From Ophiostoma sp. CBS 140.51 (Eukaryota > Ascomycota > Sordariomycetes > Ophiostomatales > Ophiostomataceae), in assembly GCA_029298735.1 (NCBI GenBank), contig JANSLP010000482.1, forward strand, positions 1 through 18,766: 18,766 bases of DNA, given 5' to 3'. Below the pieces are notes generated by a model. It saw only the letters and a list, made by a program, of their open reading frames with translations, was not told where the DNA came from and searched no databases. Of this stretch, positions 1 to 8,257 are shown in pieces (position 1 is the stretch's first letter; the number at the start of each line of letters is the position of its first letter). Both the position numbers and the translations under genes were made by a program.

Positions 1-1036
1 AATTTTTTCTTGAAAGCGGTGATGATTAGCGTTTGTTGATGATTTCTTTTCCTGTCTTCTTAGTTTTGATTTTCTCCTTCTTTTATTTTTTGCATTTTGC
101 ATGCGCCTGATGATATAGAAATAGAAATAACGAAAAGTTATAACGAGATTGTATCGAATATCCTGGCCAAAGCAAAGCTGTCAATCACCAATTGAGAAAG
201 TAGTTCAACGATAGCATTGAGGTAGGCGTCTGGTCATGTGCTAACAAGAGAAACAACGGCTCTGCATTTATTGTGGTACATGATCAATAGTTTATGTTAT
301 TCACTTGTCCATTATTACGAATTTGTATCAAATGAAATGCGTTTATGACAGGTTGCATGCGGCTCGGTCCTTGATACATGTGCACCGTTTCGTTGTAAGT
401 GAGGTTGGGGGCCGGAAGACGGCAATTGAGGAGTTTCCGGTCTTGTAGGGTCCTAAAAAGCCGGGGAGAACCAGGTTCAAAGACATAAAGTAGTATCGAG
501 TGAAATACGGAGTAGAGCATACCAGTTAAACTAGTCAAGCTTTCAAATACCGTGGCACTGGTTCTGTTAAGTCGTGTGCCATGTCTTGTACCATTTCGTG
601 GCCGATTTTGTTGTGTTGTGAAAAGGCGTGAGAATCGTGAGCACGTGGGCGACATCTTTGGTTGTTGTGCACGTTTTCTCCTGCCGATCTTTTCCACCAC
701 CAGCATTGTTTTCTCTCCCGGCTTTCCGACTTACACTAAATTGAATCCATATTTTACCTCTTTTGGATACCGAAGAACAAAAAGAAGAGCATAAAAGAAA
801 GAGGCGCTTCTCCTTCACTGCATACAGTATTCTAGACATGTTTCCTGCAGCTGGGATGACGCCTTTGGGACAGAAACGATGACCGAAAGAAATCAAAAGG
901 GCAAACAAAAGAACATGAACTGGATTGTATCCCTGCGTGGAAAGGACCTAACCGTCTCTTTGTCTTCTTTTTGTTTGGTTTTTCTCTTTTCGTGGGGTGA
1001 AAGTGCCGTTGAGTACGAAATGCCCTTCACGATATA

Positions 1037-1056
1037 CCAATAAGACAAGACACGTG
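1037..1056 (+). promoter_or_regulatory. CCAAT box and CACGTG E-box upstream of the secreted-protein gene
   Basis: CCAAT is at 1037-1041 and the palindrome CACGTG at 1051-1056, nine bases apart and about 300 bases before the ATG at 1357. In fungi these are typical sites for the CCAAT-binding HAP complex and for bHLH factors. Function here is inferred from the motif and its position only. Confidence 0.35.
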
Positions 1057-1210
1057 CTCGATGGCAGCCCAAATATGTGCCATGTTGGTCATGTAAAAGC
1101 TTGCGTGGCCATCAAACGCCATGCACAAGTCTTGACTAGAGGTCGGAAGGCTTTCCGTAATTGTTAACATGAAGGAGAAGCCCACCGGTCATAGCGATGC
1201 CAAGAAGGAA

Positions 1211-1218
1211 TATTAAAG
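1211..1218 (+). promoter_or_regulatory. Possible TATA-like element
   Basis: TATTAAAG lies 139 bases before the ATG at 1357. It is followed by a C+T-rich stretch (about 1272-1350) of the kind that marks transcription start regions in filamentous fungi. This is the only TATA-like motif at a plausible distance; it is not proven to be used. Confidence 0.35.
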
Positions 1219-1356
1219 CTGGGCGAGTTCCCCAGACTTCGAAGGTTGGTCTTTTGATGGCAGTGCCAAGACTACTCTTCTTTCTTCAGCCTCTCTGAGA
1301 ACTATTGATTTTTAGTACAATCTATTTACTTTCTTTTTTATCCCCTTCACTTCGAG

Positions 1357-2202
1357 ATGCCTTCTGCCAAGACTCTACTGGCCGCGGCACTGGTCTTCCC
1401 GGCGGCCGTGCTTGCCTCGTCGGACGGCCCCATGGTCCCTAGCTACGAGATTCACCTGCAGTTGGACCCCACTGTCGTCCTCGACTCGAGCTACCGTCTT
1501 GTTTCCGCCGTCATTGACGAGTTCGCCATGCCCACGACCGTCACCAAGAAGAACGTGCAGTACATTGACACGGTCGACAAGGCTCTGGACGCCCAGGGCT
1601 GGAGCTGCCGCATCCGCAACATTGAAAACGAGAGCGGCTTCGACCTGACCTACAAGTGGCGCCTTGACATCAACAATGGCGACGTCACCACAGCTCTCAA
1701 CACGGCCTACGCCGACGGCTGGAACTCGGGCCAGGGCAATTACGAGGCCCAGGTCGACTGGTACCTGGACTCCCAGGAGCTGTCAGTGCAGCGCGACTAC
1801 ACGGCCTCGTCGAGCGGGTACAGCGGCACCGATGACCCAACCGAGAAGGACTCGCGGTCGATGCTAATTGACAATGCGCCCAAGATGTTTGACAACTGGG
1901 TTTCGTCGGGCTGGGGTACCACGGAGCTGGAGTCGGGTGTGATTTACGGACCGGTCCTAACCAAGGAAAGCGTGGGCACGTGGAACGGCGTGGAGCTGGA
2001 CATTGAGATCTGGCCCATTGAGAACTCGGCCGGCACGGGTATCGACTACCTGGTGGAGGCATCGTTCAAGACGGACAACTACACCTTTGCGGCTGACGGC
2101 CAGACGCAGCTGATTGACCTGTTGACGAGCAAGGGCTGGTTCCTGGACGCTAGCAACTCCAAGGAGGCGTTGGTCCTGGCCAACTACCACCCTACGTCGT
2201 AG
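1357..2202 (+). CDS. Secreted CYTH-like (triphosphate tunnel fold) protein
   Basis: A 281-residue single-exon protein. Residues 1-20 form a secretion signal (Lys5, then an Ala/Leu/Val core, likely cut after AVLA). The mature part has the layout of a CYTH domain. EIHLQL (31-36) stands where the ExExK motif belongs. It is followed by YIDTVDKALDAQGWSCRIR (69-87), which matches the family pattern Y-x-D-T-x-D-x-x-L-x-x-x-G-x-x-x-R-x-R. Then come DLTYKWRL (96-103) and, in the second half, acidic/hydrophobic strands such as VELDIEIWP (212-220) and YLVEASFK (231-238), and a helix before GWFLD (260-264). Family enzymes bind long-chain phosphates with Glu and Lys/Arg inside a barrel; here the first motif lacks the second Glu and the Lys, so catalysis is doubtful. 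There are N-glycosylation sequons at Asn91 and Asn241 and only one cysteine (84). The fold call is inferred by eye and no role can be assigned. It ends 207 bases from the converging MFS gene. Confidence 0.75.
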   Translation: MPSAKTLLAAALVFPAAVLASSDGPMVPSYEIHLQLDPTVVLDSSYRLVSAVIDEFAMPTTVTKKNVQYIDTVDKALDAQGWSCRIRNIENESGFDLTYKWRLDINNGDVTTALNTAYADGWNSGQGNYEAQVDWYLDSQELSVQRDYTASSSGYSGTDDPTEKDSRSMLIDNAPKMFDNWVSSGWGTTELESGVIYGPVLTKESVGTWNGVELDIEIWPIENSAGTGIDYLVEASFKTDNYTFAADGQTQLIDLLTSKGWFLDASNSKEALVLANYHPTS

Positions 2203-2259
2203 ACAAGAAGGCGGGAAATGATAAACATTACAGGCTAACGCTGAAGTACGATGTGATAG

Positions 2260-2294
2260 AATAAACATAATATAGCAGTGGTAGATGAAATAAA
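2260..2294 (+). terminator. Polyadenylation signals of the secreted-protein gene
   Basis: Two exact AATAAA hexamers lie at 2260-2265 and 2289-2294, 58 and 87 bases after the stop codon, in AT-rich sequence. Position and motif fit 3'-end formation of the plus-strand gene. Confidence 0.55.
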
Positions 2295-2304
2295 GCACAA
2301 TTAT

Positions 2305-2363
2305 TTTATTCATATCGAGTATTTATCTATCTAATGTATATGCTTTTTGCCTCGCTTTTTATT
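2305..2363 (-). terminator. Polyadenylation signals of the MFS transporter gene
   Basis: Read on the minus strand, AATAAA occurs at 2363-2358 and 2310-2305, about 47 and 100 bases past the stop codon of the transporter. If the distal one is used, the two convergent transcripts would overlap within the 207-base gap. Confidence 0.5.
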
Positions 2364-2409
2364 TGCGGATTTGTGGAGTTTAAAACAACTCATTTTTTAT
2401 CATGACAAT

Positions 2410-4245
2410 TCAAGTCTTTGCTGCTGTCGGCGCTTCCGCTTCCTTGGGTGTTCCGTCCGGGTTCAACTTTGCCGCAAATGGTACCTTGTCGTAGATTACG
2501 AGCATCACACCTGCAAAAGCACACAGAATAAAGACCGTCGAGATGGTGCAGAACCAGCCGATACCAATGCCATCGGTGGCTGGGATAGCCAGTGCTGTGC
2601 CGGCCGCTCCAAACATGTACCGAATAAAAAAGTTGCCGCCCAGCACTTCGGTCGACCGTCCCGGGACAACATCAATACAGTACGTGTTGATTGCCGGGAA
2701 GATCATCAGCTGGGTGAAACCCTGGATGAACATAACCACCACCAGCAAGGCAATGCCGCCCTTGTCGTATTGCAGGCACCACCCATAGATGAGCATACAG
2801 GCGGGTGTACCGATGCCCATCCACGGCATGGCAGCCCTCAAACGGTCCTGTGGGCGACGGACACCGTTGCGTTTGCGGATCCACTTCTTGACGACACGGT
2901 CGGCGTTGCGGCCGCCGAAGAAGGTGGCGGTCAGGTAGCCGAAGCCAGGCGCCAGGTAAAAGAGACCGGCCTGCAAGGGCTTGGTAAAGTGTAGGCGAGG
3001 GTTGATGACGTAGATGATGGGCGCAAAGAAGGCGTACATGTTCCAGATCAGTGATGAGGAGGCCAAGGCAACTAGGAACAGGTCGGGCCGGCTGAACAGT
3101 TTGAAAAGGCGGACAGGGTTGAATGCAGCCAGACACTCGGACACACGCTTGTCTTTAGGAATGGAGTCCCAGCGGCGCGTGTGGGATGTTTCGGGAAGAA
3201 GGAAAACGGTGAGAATAGCAGCAACACCAGCCAGGCCCGTCTGGAACCAGTAAATGTTACGCCAGCTGGAATAGGTAACGATAATGCCGCCAATCGTGGG
3301 TCCAATGGCCGGGCCGATGAGTGTGCCACTCATGATCCAGGCGAGGGCCGTGCCTCGCTCGGTCGGGCGGTAGATGTCTCCAACAACAGCAGGGCCGCAG
3401 ACAAGGAGACCAGTGCCGCTGAAGCCGCTCAGGATACGGAAGACGAAAAAGGCGGCAAGGTTGGGCGACAAGGCTGAGCCGAGTGAAAAGCAAGAAAAAG
3501 TGATAACACTGGGCACCAAGACAGCGCGACGGCCACCAAGTACGCCGGTGACACCCCAGATAAAGGCAGACACACCCATGGCTCCCGTGTACAGACCATT
3601 GCTAATGTTGATGATACTGCCCGAGGTGTGGTAGGTGTCGGCAATCTCAGCGAGAGCCGTCAGACAGCCAGTCGTGGCAATGGGCGATAGCAAACTGCAA
3701 AGTGCAAGGATGACACAAAAAAGACGCTTTTTGGCTGGCGAGTAGCGGGCGTACATGCGCTCCGCGCGCTGGGCAGGAGTGAGGTCGGCATCGGGGATGG
3801 ATGGGTCGGGCGGGCCTTCGACGGGTATGTTGTTTTGTTGTGGTGGTGTTGGTGTCGTCGTTGCTGCTATTGACTTCTCATTTTGCGTACCTTCCACCTT
3901 TTCTATCGATGAAACACCCTTTTCGACATCCCTCTCTGTATCGTTGGTGTTGCTCTCGGCTTCGTCCGTCTGCACCTCGGCAATTGCCGTGGAGAGCGTG
4001 GCCGCGTCCATGTGCGCCTCGACACCGACGTCGATTCCATCATCTTTCTTATCGTGAAATATATGAGGGAGTTGAGGGTGATGTGTATGTGATGCTCCCG
4101 GTTCCGTCGTTTCTTGTGGTTGTGACGGCGTTTGCTGTGTCGTTTGTCTTGGTGATGCTGTTTGTGCGGTGTGTGCAGAGGCCGGAAGTTGAAGATCCGT
4201 TGGCTCCATGCCGGCGGTGGCTGTTGGCTTGTCGTCCGCCATCAT
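2410..4245 (-). CDS. MFS transporter, drug:H+ antiporter-1 (DHA1) type
   Basis: A 611-residue, intronless membrane protein. Residues 1-172 are a hydrophilic Thr/Gln/Glu/Pro-rich tail, much longer than the short N-terminus of many MFS proteins. Twelve helices follow, at about 175-197, 214-234, 242-260, 262-286, 300-324, 331-350, then 388-413, 424-444, 473-491, 497-519, 537-556 and 562-585, with a central loop at 351-387. Recognisable signatures are a weak motif A in loop 2-3 (GVLGGRR, 234-240) and motif C in helix 5 (GPAIGPTIGG, 311-320), which marks proton-driven antiporters, followed by SSWRNIYWFQ (326-335), common in fungal DHA1 proteins. The family exports drugs, toxins, organic acids or polyamines at the plasma membrane; substrate cannot be read from sequence. 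Two adjacent ATGs (4245 and 4242) can start the protein; the first is used here. A four-codon upstream ORF overlaps this start. No biosynthetic neighbours suggest a substrate. Confidence 0.88.
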   Translation of the reverse strand: MMADDKPTATAGMEPTDLQLPASAHTAQTASPRQTTQQTPSQPQETTEPGASHTHHPQLPHIFHDKKDDGIDVGVEAHMDAATLSTAIAEVQTDEAESNTNDTERDVEKGVSSIEKVEGTQNEKSIAATTTPTPPQQNNIPVEGPPDPSIPDADLTPAQRAERMYARYSPAKKRLFCVILALCSLLSPIATTGCLTALAEIADTYHTSGSIINISNGLYTGAMGVSAFIWGVTGVLGGRRAVLVPSVITFSCFSLGSALSPNLAAFFVFRILSGFSGTGLLVCGPAVVGDIYRPTERGTALAWIMSGTLIGPAIGPTIGGIIVTYSSWRNIYWFQTGLAGVAAILTVFLLPETSHTRRWDSIPKDKRVSECLAAFNPVRLFKLFSRPDLFLVALASSSLIWNMYAFFAPIIYVINPRLHFTKPLQAGLFYLAPGFGYLTATFFGGRNADRVVKKWIRKRNGVRRPQDRLRAAMPWMGIGTPACMLIYGWCLQYDKGGIALLVVVMFIQGFTQLMIFPAINTYCIDVVPGRSTEVLGGNFFIRYMFGAAGTALAIPATDGIGIGWFCTISTVFILCAFAGVMLVIYDKVPFAAKLNPDGTPKEAEAPTAAKT

Positions 4246-4256
4246 ATTGTGTCCAT
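4242..4256 (-). promoter_or_regulatory. Four-codon upstream ORF overlapping the MFS start
   Basis: On the minus strand an ATG at 4256-4254 opens the frame Met-Asp-Thr-Ile and stops at TGA 4244-4242. The stop shares bases with both candidate start codons of the transporter (ATG at 4245-4243 and 4242-4240). Such an overlap could support termination and reinitiation or reduce initiation at the main ORF. The motif is read directly; its effect is inferred, and it matters only if transcription begins upstream of 4256. Confidence 0.5.
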
Positions 4257-4536
4257 TGGAGATGAAAGGAGGTAGAAAGAATAGGTCTAGATGGGAGGAA
4301 GCTTTAGGAAATCAAATGCTTGAAATACCAAATTCAGAAAACTAAAGGAGCAAAGTTCAAGAAAGAAAACAGTCACAGGACGTTGGTAGGTGGTATTCGA
4401 CGCTACGGGACGTGCAGGACGTGGAGACACGATATGCAGACAAAGAGCGGGAGTTGTGAAGGCGCGCGGATCATGAATTGGAGGCAGATCAAAGTATTGG
4501 CAGGGGAAGAGAGGAAGTGAAATAGCACACATTTTG

Positions 4537-4556
4537 AAAAAAAAAAAAAAAAAAAA
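4537..4556. repeat. Homopolymer tract, A20 on plus (T20 on minus)
   Basis: Twenty uninterrupted A residues, about 290 bases upstream of the MFS start. Read in the gene's direction it is a T20 tract; long poly(dA:dT) runs commonly keep fungal promoters free of nucleosomes. Length may be affected by sequencing error. Confidence 0.6.
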
Positions 4557-5698
4557 CTCTAAACTAAAAGGGAGAGGACAGAGGACCAGCAAACATGCAG
4601 AAATAATTCTACCTGCGGGTCGGTCTTGGCCTCGTAGATGCTGTTCAAAAAGTCAACAGATTATTGAATCTGTTTAGCATGAGAAATTTAGTGGCTTGAG
4701 TCAGTTCTGCCCACGGGCTGTGAAGTCGTTGGGATCCGGCCGGAGCATCTAAAGCGAGAAGAGATATTCCTGCAAAGGCCACACTGCAGACTGTATGTAT
4801 GGTCTTTGCATTCCAGAGAGGCATATGCAGATAAACTGCGCTGTGGACATTTGCCTTTACGACGTACGCTCTGGTGAGGCAAGACACGTTTGCCCAAGAG
4901 GCCATGCACCTGCCACTTGAGGGTCACGGCACATACACATTGACAACACAACCAATTTGATATATGTCACATTAAAGGTTAAATCAAACACGGGTGTATC
5001 GCAAAAAGGTGGAAATGTATTTCTTCAATGGTGCAGCCGTTTGAATAGTATACAGACAATGCAGACAACACTGACAACAAATTTTCCATCACCCCCCGTT
5101 GAAATCGGTACAATTGCTGACTTCCAAACGAGGCAGCGGTCATCCGCCATAGCCATAGCCACAGCTTTGACGCGGCGGAACGTAAGCTTGATTGTTGTCT
5201 TAAGAGCCCCCAGAGCCCAACAAAGCGAATAGGAAGAGTGTGCCTTTCGGCACTACCGCTGATTCCCATGTCTTGTTCCATTGGTAGAAGGGATTGGATA
5301 GAACGAAATTGAGCCGAAGGAGCCACGCTGAACAAAGTGCAATCGTAGCGGTCGTGATAGAAAGCAGAAATGAAAATAACCCAGCAGTGACTGCGCCATT
5401 TCTAACAAAACAACAACAACAAACAACGCAAGAACCGAAAAAGGAAACGCCAGCTGTATGTATGCGAAAACGAAAAGCAAGACGGTAGAGATCACGAGCT
5501 CAACAGCTCTCTGTTGCCACCATTGAAACGAGGAAACCAGACGATCCTGGCTGACCGGTCATTATACGTGCGCCGATAAACGCGAAAAGAGCCCACGAGA
5601 ACCAAAAAACGAACGAGGTTAGAAATTTTTGCGAGTAAAAAGATAAGCGGCCGTGACATTGCCTAAGAGTCGGAGTAAAGGCGAAGCAGTCGTCGGTC

Positions 5699-5940
5699 AA
5701 AAAGAAAATATGGGAAATGGCGAGAAAGGGAGAACTGGGAGAAAGGAGAGAAAGAGGATGGAGAGGCATGGGGAAGAGAGAAAGAATAAGAGAATGAGGG
5801 AAGAGAAGAGTACGGCGGTAAGAGGAGAATGGAGGAAGGACAGTCGTAAGGGGGTATATGAAAGAAGAAGAGGAATCTACACGGCGAAAGGAGAGTTTGT
5901 GTAGGGCGAGAAATGAGAGACGACGAAAGAGGACTTGAAG
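5699..5940. repeat. Strand-biased purine (GA)-rich block
   Basis: The plus strand is dominated by A and G; in 5721-5810 only about 8 of 90 bases are pyrimidines. It is low-complexity GAA/GGA/GAGA sequence without a clean repeat unit. It lies immediately past the stop codon of the minus-strand SAC3 gene, whose transcript would therefore be C/U-rich here. Alternatively a C+T-rich block of this kind on the minus strand resembles a fungal promoter near a transcription start. Confidence 0.6.
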
Positions 5941-5953
5941 GAAGTACTGCTTA

Positions 5954-7772
5954 TCACTTTTCGTTGCGCGTTTTGATTCTGCGGAACGCAGCCTGGCGGG
6001 CTTCGTCAAACTTTTGCAGGCCCTTGGAGCTAATGAACGCTATGTGGTCGTCGCGCTCCTCGAGCAGATCCTGGGCCTTGTGGTCGATGATGAACTGGGC
6101 TGCATCGACATCAGACTCAAAGCCCAGCTCCTCGGTAATGAATCGTAACCGAACATCGGGTTTGTACCTGCAGGACGTTAGTGAGGATCGTTTGAATATA
6201 GGGGAAAACGGGGTCGACTCACGCTCTACAGATGTTGCACATGGCGACAAGACGCTCGCGGTTTGCAAACATGTCCATCAGGTAGGCGCCCATGTTGGGC
6301 GTGGCGAGATAGAGCTGGAAGAAGCGGTGGTAGTTGCCCAGCGCCAGCGCCGAGCGGACCTGCAGAGCGTGGCGGATGGGCTCCTCCTTCTTCTCTGCTG
6401 CAGTTAGATCGGCCATGGCGTTGTTGAGCGCCGCCTGGTTGGCCGTGTGGATAAAGTACAGGACGCGGTACGCCTTGAACTCGATGGGGTTCCCCTTAAG
6501 GCCCTGCCGGTACAGGGCCATCAGTTGCGTCTGGCACTGGTTATACTCACCCAGGTCCCCCTTTTCGAGCGCAATACGCGCGTGGATCTCGTACACGAGC
6601 ACCGTAAAATCGTTGCGGATGCGCTGCACCGTCAGGTCCTGGCGCACAGCCTTGAACTGGTCGCAGATGTAACCGTAGTCGCCGTGCTGCCGCCACTTCT
6701 TCTTCAGGAGATCCAAAGACTGGCGCAGCACGCGCTCGGGTCGCACCAGCGCCGGGTTGGGCGCTGACGTCAACCGCAAGTACGACTTCTCGAGCTTCTC
6801 CGATGTGCCGACCACAGGTCCCGCCGGCTCGCCATTGGAGCTCGGTGACATGGACCGCGCGGGCGAGAGCTGGCGTTTTGACGCGTCTCCGCCACCGCCG
6901 CCATTGTTGTTGAACCGCGACTTGCGCTCCTCCAGTTGCTTCTGAAACTTACTCTTTGGCATATCGATGGACTGGCTGATGCTCTTGGCGGTGCTGTTGC
7001 TGTTGCTGATGTTGGCGAGCGCGTTCTTCTCCTTCTTCTCCTTCTTGCTCAGCTTGGCCGGCCGCTCGGTCTTTTCAGGGCGTTGCTGGACGCGGTCGGA
7101 CAGAGGCGCAGCGTTCTTGCGCCATGGCGGCGCACCATTGCTGTCGTCTTCTTGATAGTCGTTGGACTTGCGCTTCTTGAGGTTTACGGCACTGTTGTTG
7201 TTCTTGTAATTGTCGGCGCTTGTGCTGTTGTTGTAGTACGATCCCGAGGCTACTTGCGTCTGCTGCACAAGAGCAGCGGCTGCATACAAAGCCTGTGCGC
7301 GTTCTTCACGGATCAACTGTTGTGGGAGGGGCATCGTGTCCCAGTCGATTGTGTACATGACGTTGGTATCGTTTGCGTGGGAGATGGTTTCTTTTAACTT
7401 GACTTCCATTTCAGGGCGGGTCACGGAAGGATCAAGGTTCTGGGGCAGGAATGACCGCTGGACATAATTACGGACGGAATCCGGCCAGACGACCTTCTCT
7501 TTCTTTTCGGGGGCGGCAGGTTGAGGAGGAGGAGGAGGTTGAAGTGTTGCATTAGCGGAATAGGGTGCTGGGGGATATGGGGGTGGCGCGCCAAAGGACT
7601 GGCGGACCTGGACAGCGGTGTAGGCGGTGCCTGTCGATGAGTTAGAAAATGTCAGAGAACGAATCGTCGCCGTCGTCGACGCGTGGCGATGGTGATGCAT
7701 ACCTGGATACGGAGGATAGCCGGGCGGTTGGGCACCGCCAGTGCCTGGCGGTGCTTGGTTCCATGAGGCCAT
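5954..7772 (-). CDS. THP3: SAC3/GANP-domain protein, Thp3/LENG8 type
   Basis: Three exons on the minus strand: 7772-7703, 7630-6223 and 6167-5954, giving 563 residues. Intron 1 (7702-7631, 72 bp) has donor GTATGC, branch CTAAC and acceptor ACAG; intron 2 (6222-6168, 55 bp) has donor GTGAGT, branch CTAAC and acceptor GCAG. Intron 1 is a multiple of three without a stop, so unspliced reading would give 587 residues. The N-terminal half is disordered: Pro/Gly/Tyr-rich, then Asn/Ser-rich, then Lys-rich with likely nuclear signals (around KKRK and KLSKKEKKEK). The C-terminal 260 residues hold the SAC3 domain, with QDLTVQRIRNDF at about 354-365, YEIHARIALEKGDLGEYNQC further on, then ALGNYHRFFQLY. 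In yeast Thp3 works with Csn12 in transcription elongation and mRNA maturation; the human relative is LENG8. It shares a 485-base divergent promoter with VPS36. The start has a good context (CACCATGG). Confidence 0.88.
6168..6222 (-). other. SAC3-gene intron 2
   Basis: A 55 bp intron, donor GTGAGT, branch CACTAAC, acceptor CTGCAG, phase 2. Reading through meets a TGA at the junction, while splicing joins MCNICRA to YKPDVRLRF and restores the end of the SAC3 domain. Confidence 0.9.
7631..7702 (-). other. SAC3-gene intron 1, in-frame and stop-free
   Basis: A 72 bp intron with donor GTATGC, branch TTCTAAC and acceptor GACAG. It contains no stop in the coding frame, so gene finders can miss it; retention would insert 24 residues starting MHHHRHAST into the Pro/Gly/Tyr-rich N-terminus. 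Confidence 0.8.
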
Positions 7773-8257
7773 GGTGAGGACGGTTGCGGTCGTCGGCGGA
7801 GGGCTAAAGTCGGTTCAATCAATTACTTTATGGTTAGTAGCAGTGCAGATGGCGATACGGTTGTGGAAGAGGAGAGGTGAACGTGATGGTCAAGCGTGGG
7901 AGAAAATCGCTTTTGTTGTGAAGAGACGAGAGTTTAGGTTCAGCTGCGAAGTTTGGCGGAAGGCGGTAAGTGCGACTTACATAAAATCGGATAGCAGAAT
8001 ATCTGTGTGACTATGTGGGATATTCGGGTATCCGAGTATGATATAATCACGATAACCACCAATTGGGGTATTATTGCGGAGGCACCCCGCCATCGGGGGA
8101 AGCTATCTGGGCTACTACTACCTTGTATCGACACAACACAACTTGTAGAACGCACACGACAGGTTTGGATTTGCCTATCGACCACCGGCACAGTCCGCCA
8201 CCGGCACGACCACACAAAAAGACACCCGGGACTGAGCTCCCCCGAGCGATATGACGG
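7773..8257. promoter_or_regulatory. Divergent promoter of the SAC3 and VPS36 genes
   Basis: A 485-base shared upstream region. It holds an inverted pair TCGG-GTAT-CCGA (8024-8035), which fits the CGG-N4-CCG layout of sites for zinc-cluster (Zn2Cys6) dimers. The palindrome CCAATTGG (8059-8066) presents a CCAAT box to both genes. A perfect 5-bp stem, CCCCG-CCAT-CGGGG, is at 8085-8098. No ATG occurs on the minus strand in the 207 bases next to the SAC3 start. The motifs are read directly; binding is inferred. Confidence 0.45.

Larger units (their letters stand above)
1..1356. other. Left intergenic region, no recognisable gene
   Basis: This stretch is AT-richer than the genes to its right, with T-rich patches near 40-105 and 953-990. 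Open frames on both strands (for example about 284-706 on minus, 552-794 on plus) have no recognisable domain, no fungal coding bias and no intron signals that would join them into a longer protein. I see no tRNA-like internal promoter boxes and no terminal repeats. The last 350 bases are the likely promoter and leader of the secreted-protein gene at 1357. They hold a CCAAT box (1037-1041), a CACGTG palindrome (1051-1056) and a TATTAAAG element at 1211-1218. A second CACGTG lies at 642-647. Confidence 0.6.
4257..5953. other. Gene-poor intergenic region between the MFS and SAC3 genes
   Basis: About 1.7 kb with no protein I can recognise. The part next to 4257 is the expected promoter and leader of the minus-strand transporter and includes a 20-base A run at 4537-4556. 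From about 4600 to 5650 the sequence has mixed composition with only short open frames on either strand, none with a domain or coding bias; a CAA-type run sits near 5407-5425. From about 5699 to 5940 it becomes strongly purine-rich (separate entry). The end next to 5953 should be the 3' untranslated region of the SAC3 gene, but I see no exact AATAAA for it. A non-coding RNA cannot be excluded. Confidence 0.6.

Noticed and set aside
470..490. A GGTTCAAA-like tRNA B-box
   Set aside because: The trailing CC of the B-box is missing and there is no matching A-box or cloverleaf around it.
284..908. Small open frames on both strands in the left flank
   Set aside because: No domain, no coding bias, no supporting splice signals and AT-rich composition; no evidence of a gene.
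4645..5495. Several overlapping 80-118-codon minus-strand frames
   Set aside because: They overlap one another in different frames, carry no recognisable motif and have poor coding character.
5500..6009. A 169-codon minus-strand frame rich in Leu/Ser/Phe/Pro
   Set aside because: It overlaps the last SAC3 exon in another frame and then reads the pyrimidine-rich strand of the purine block; composition alone produces it.
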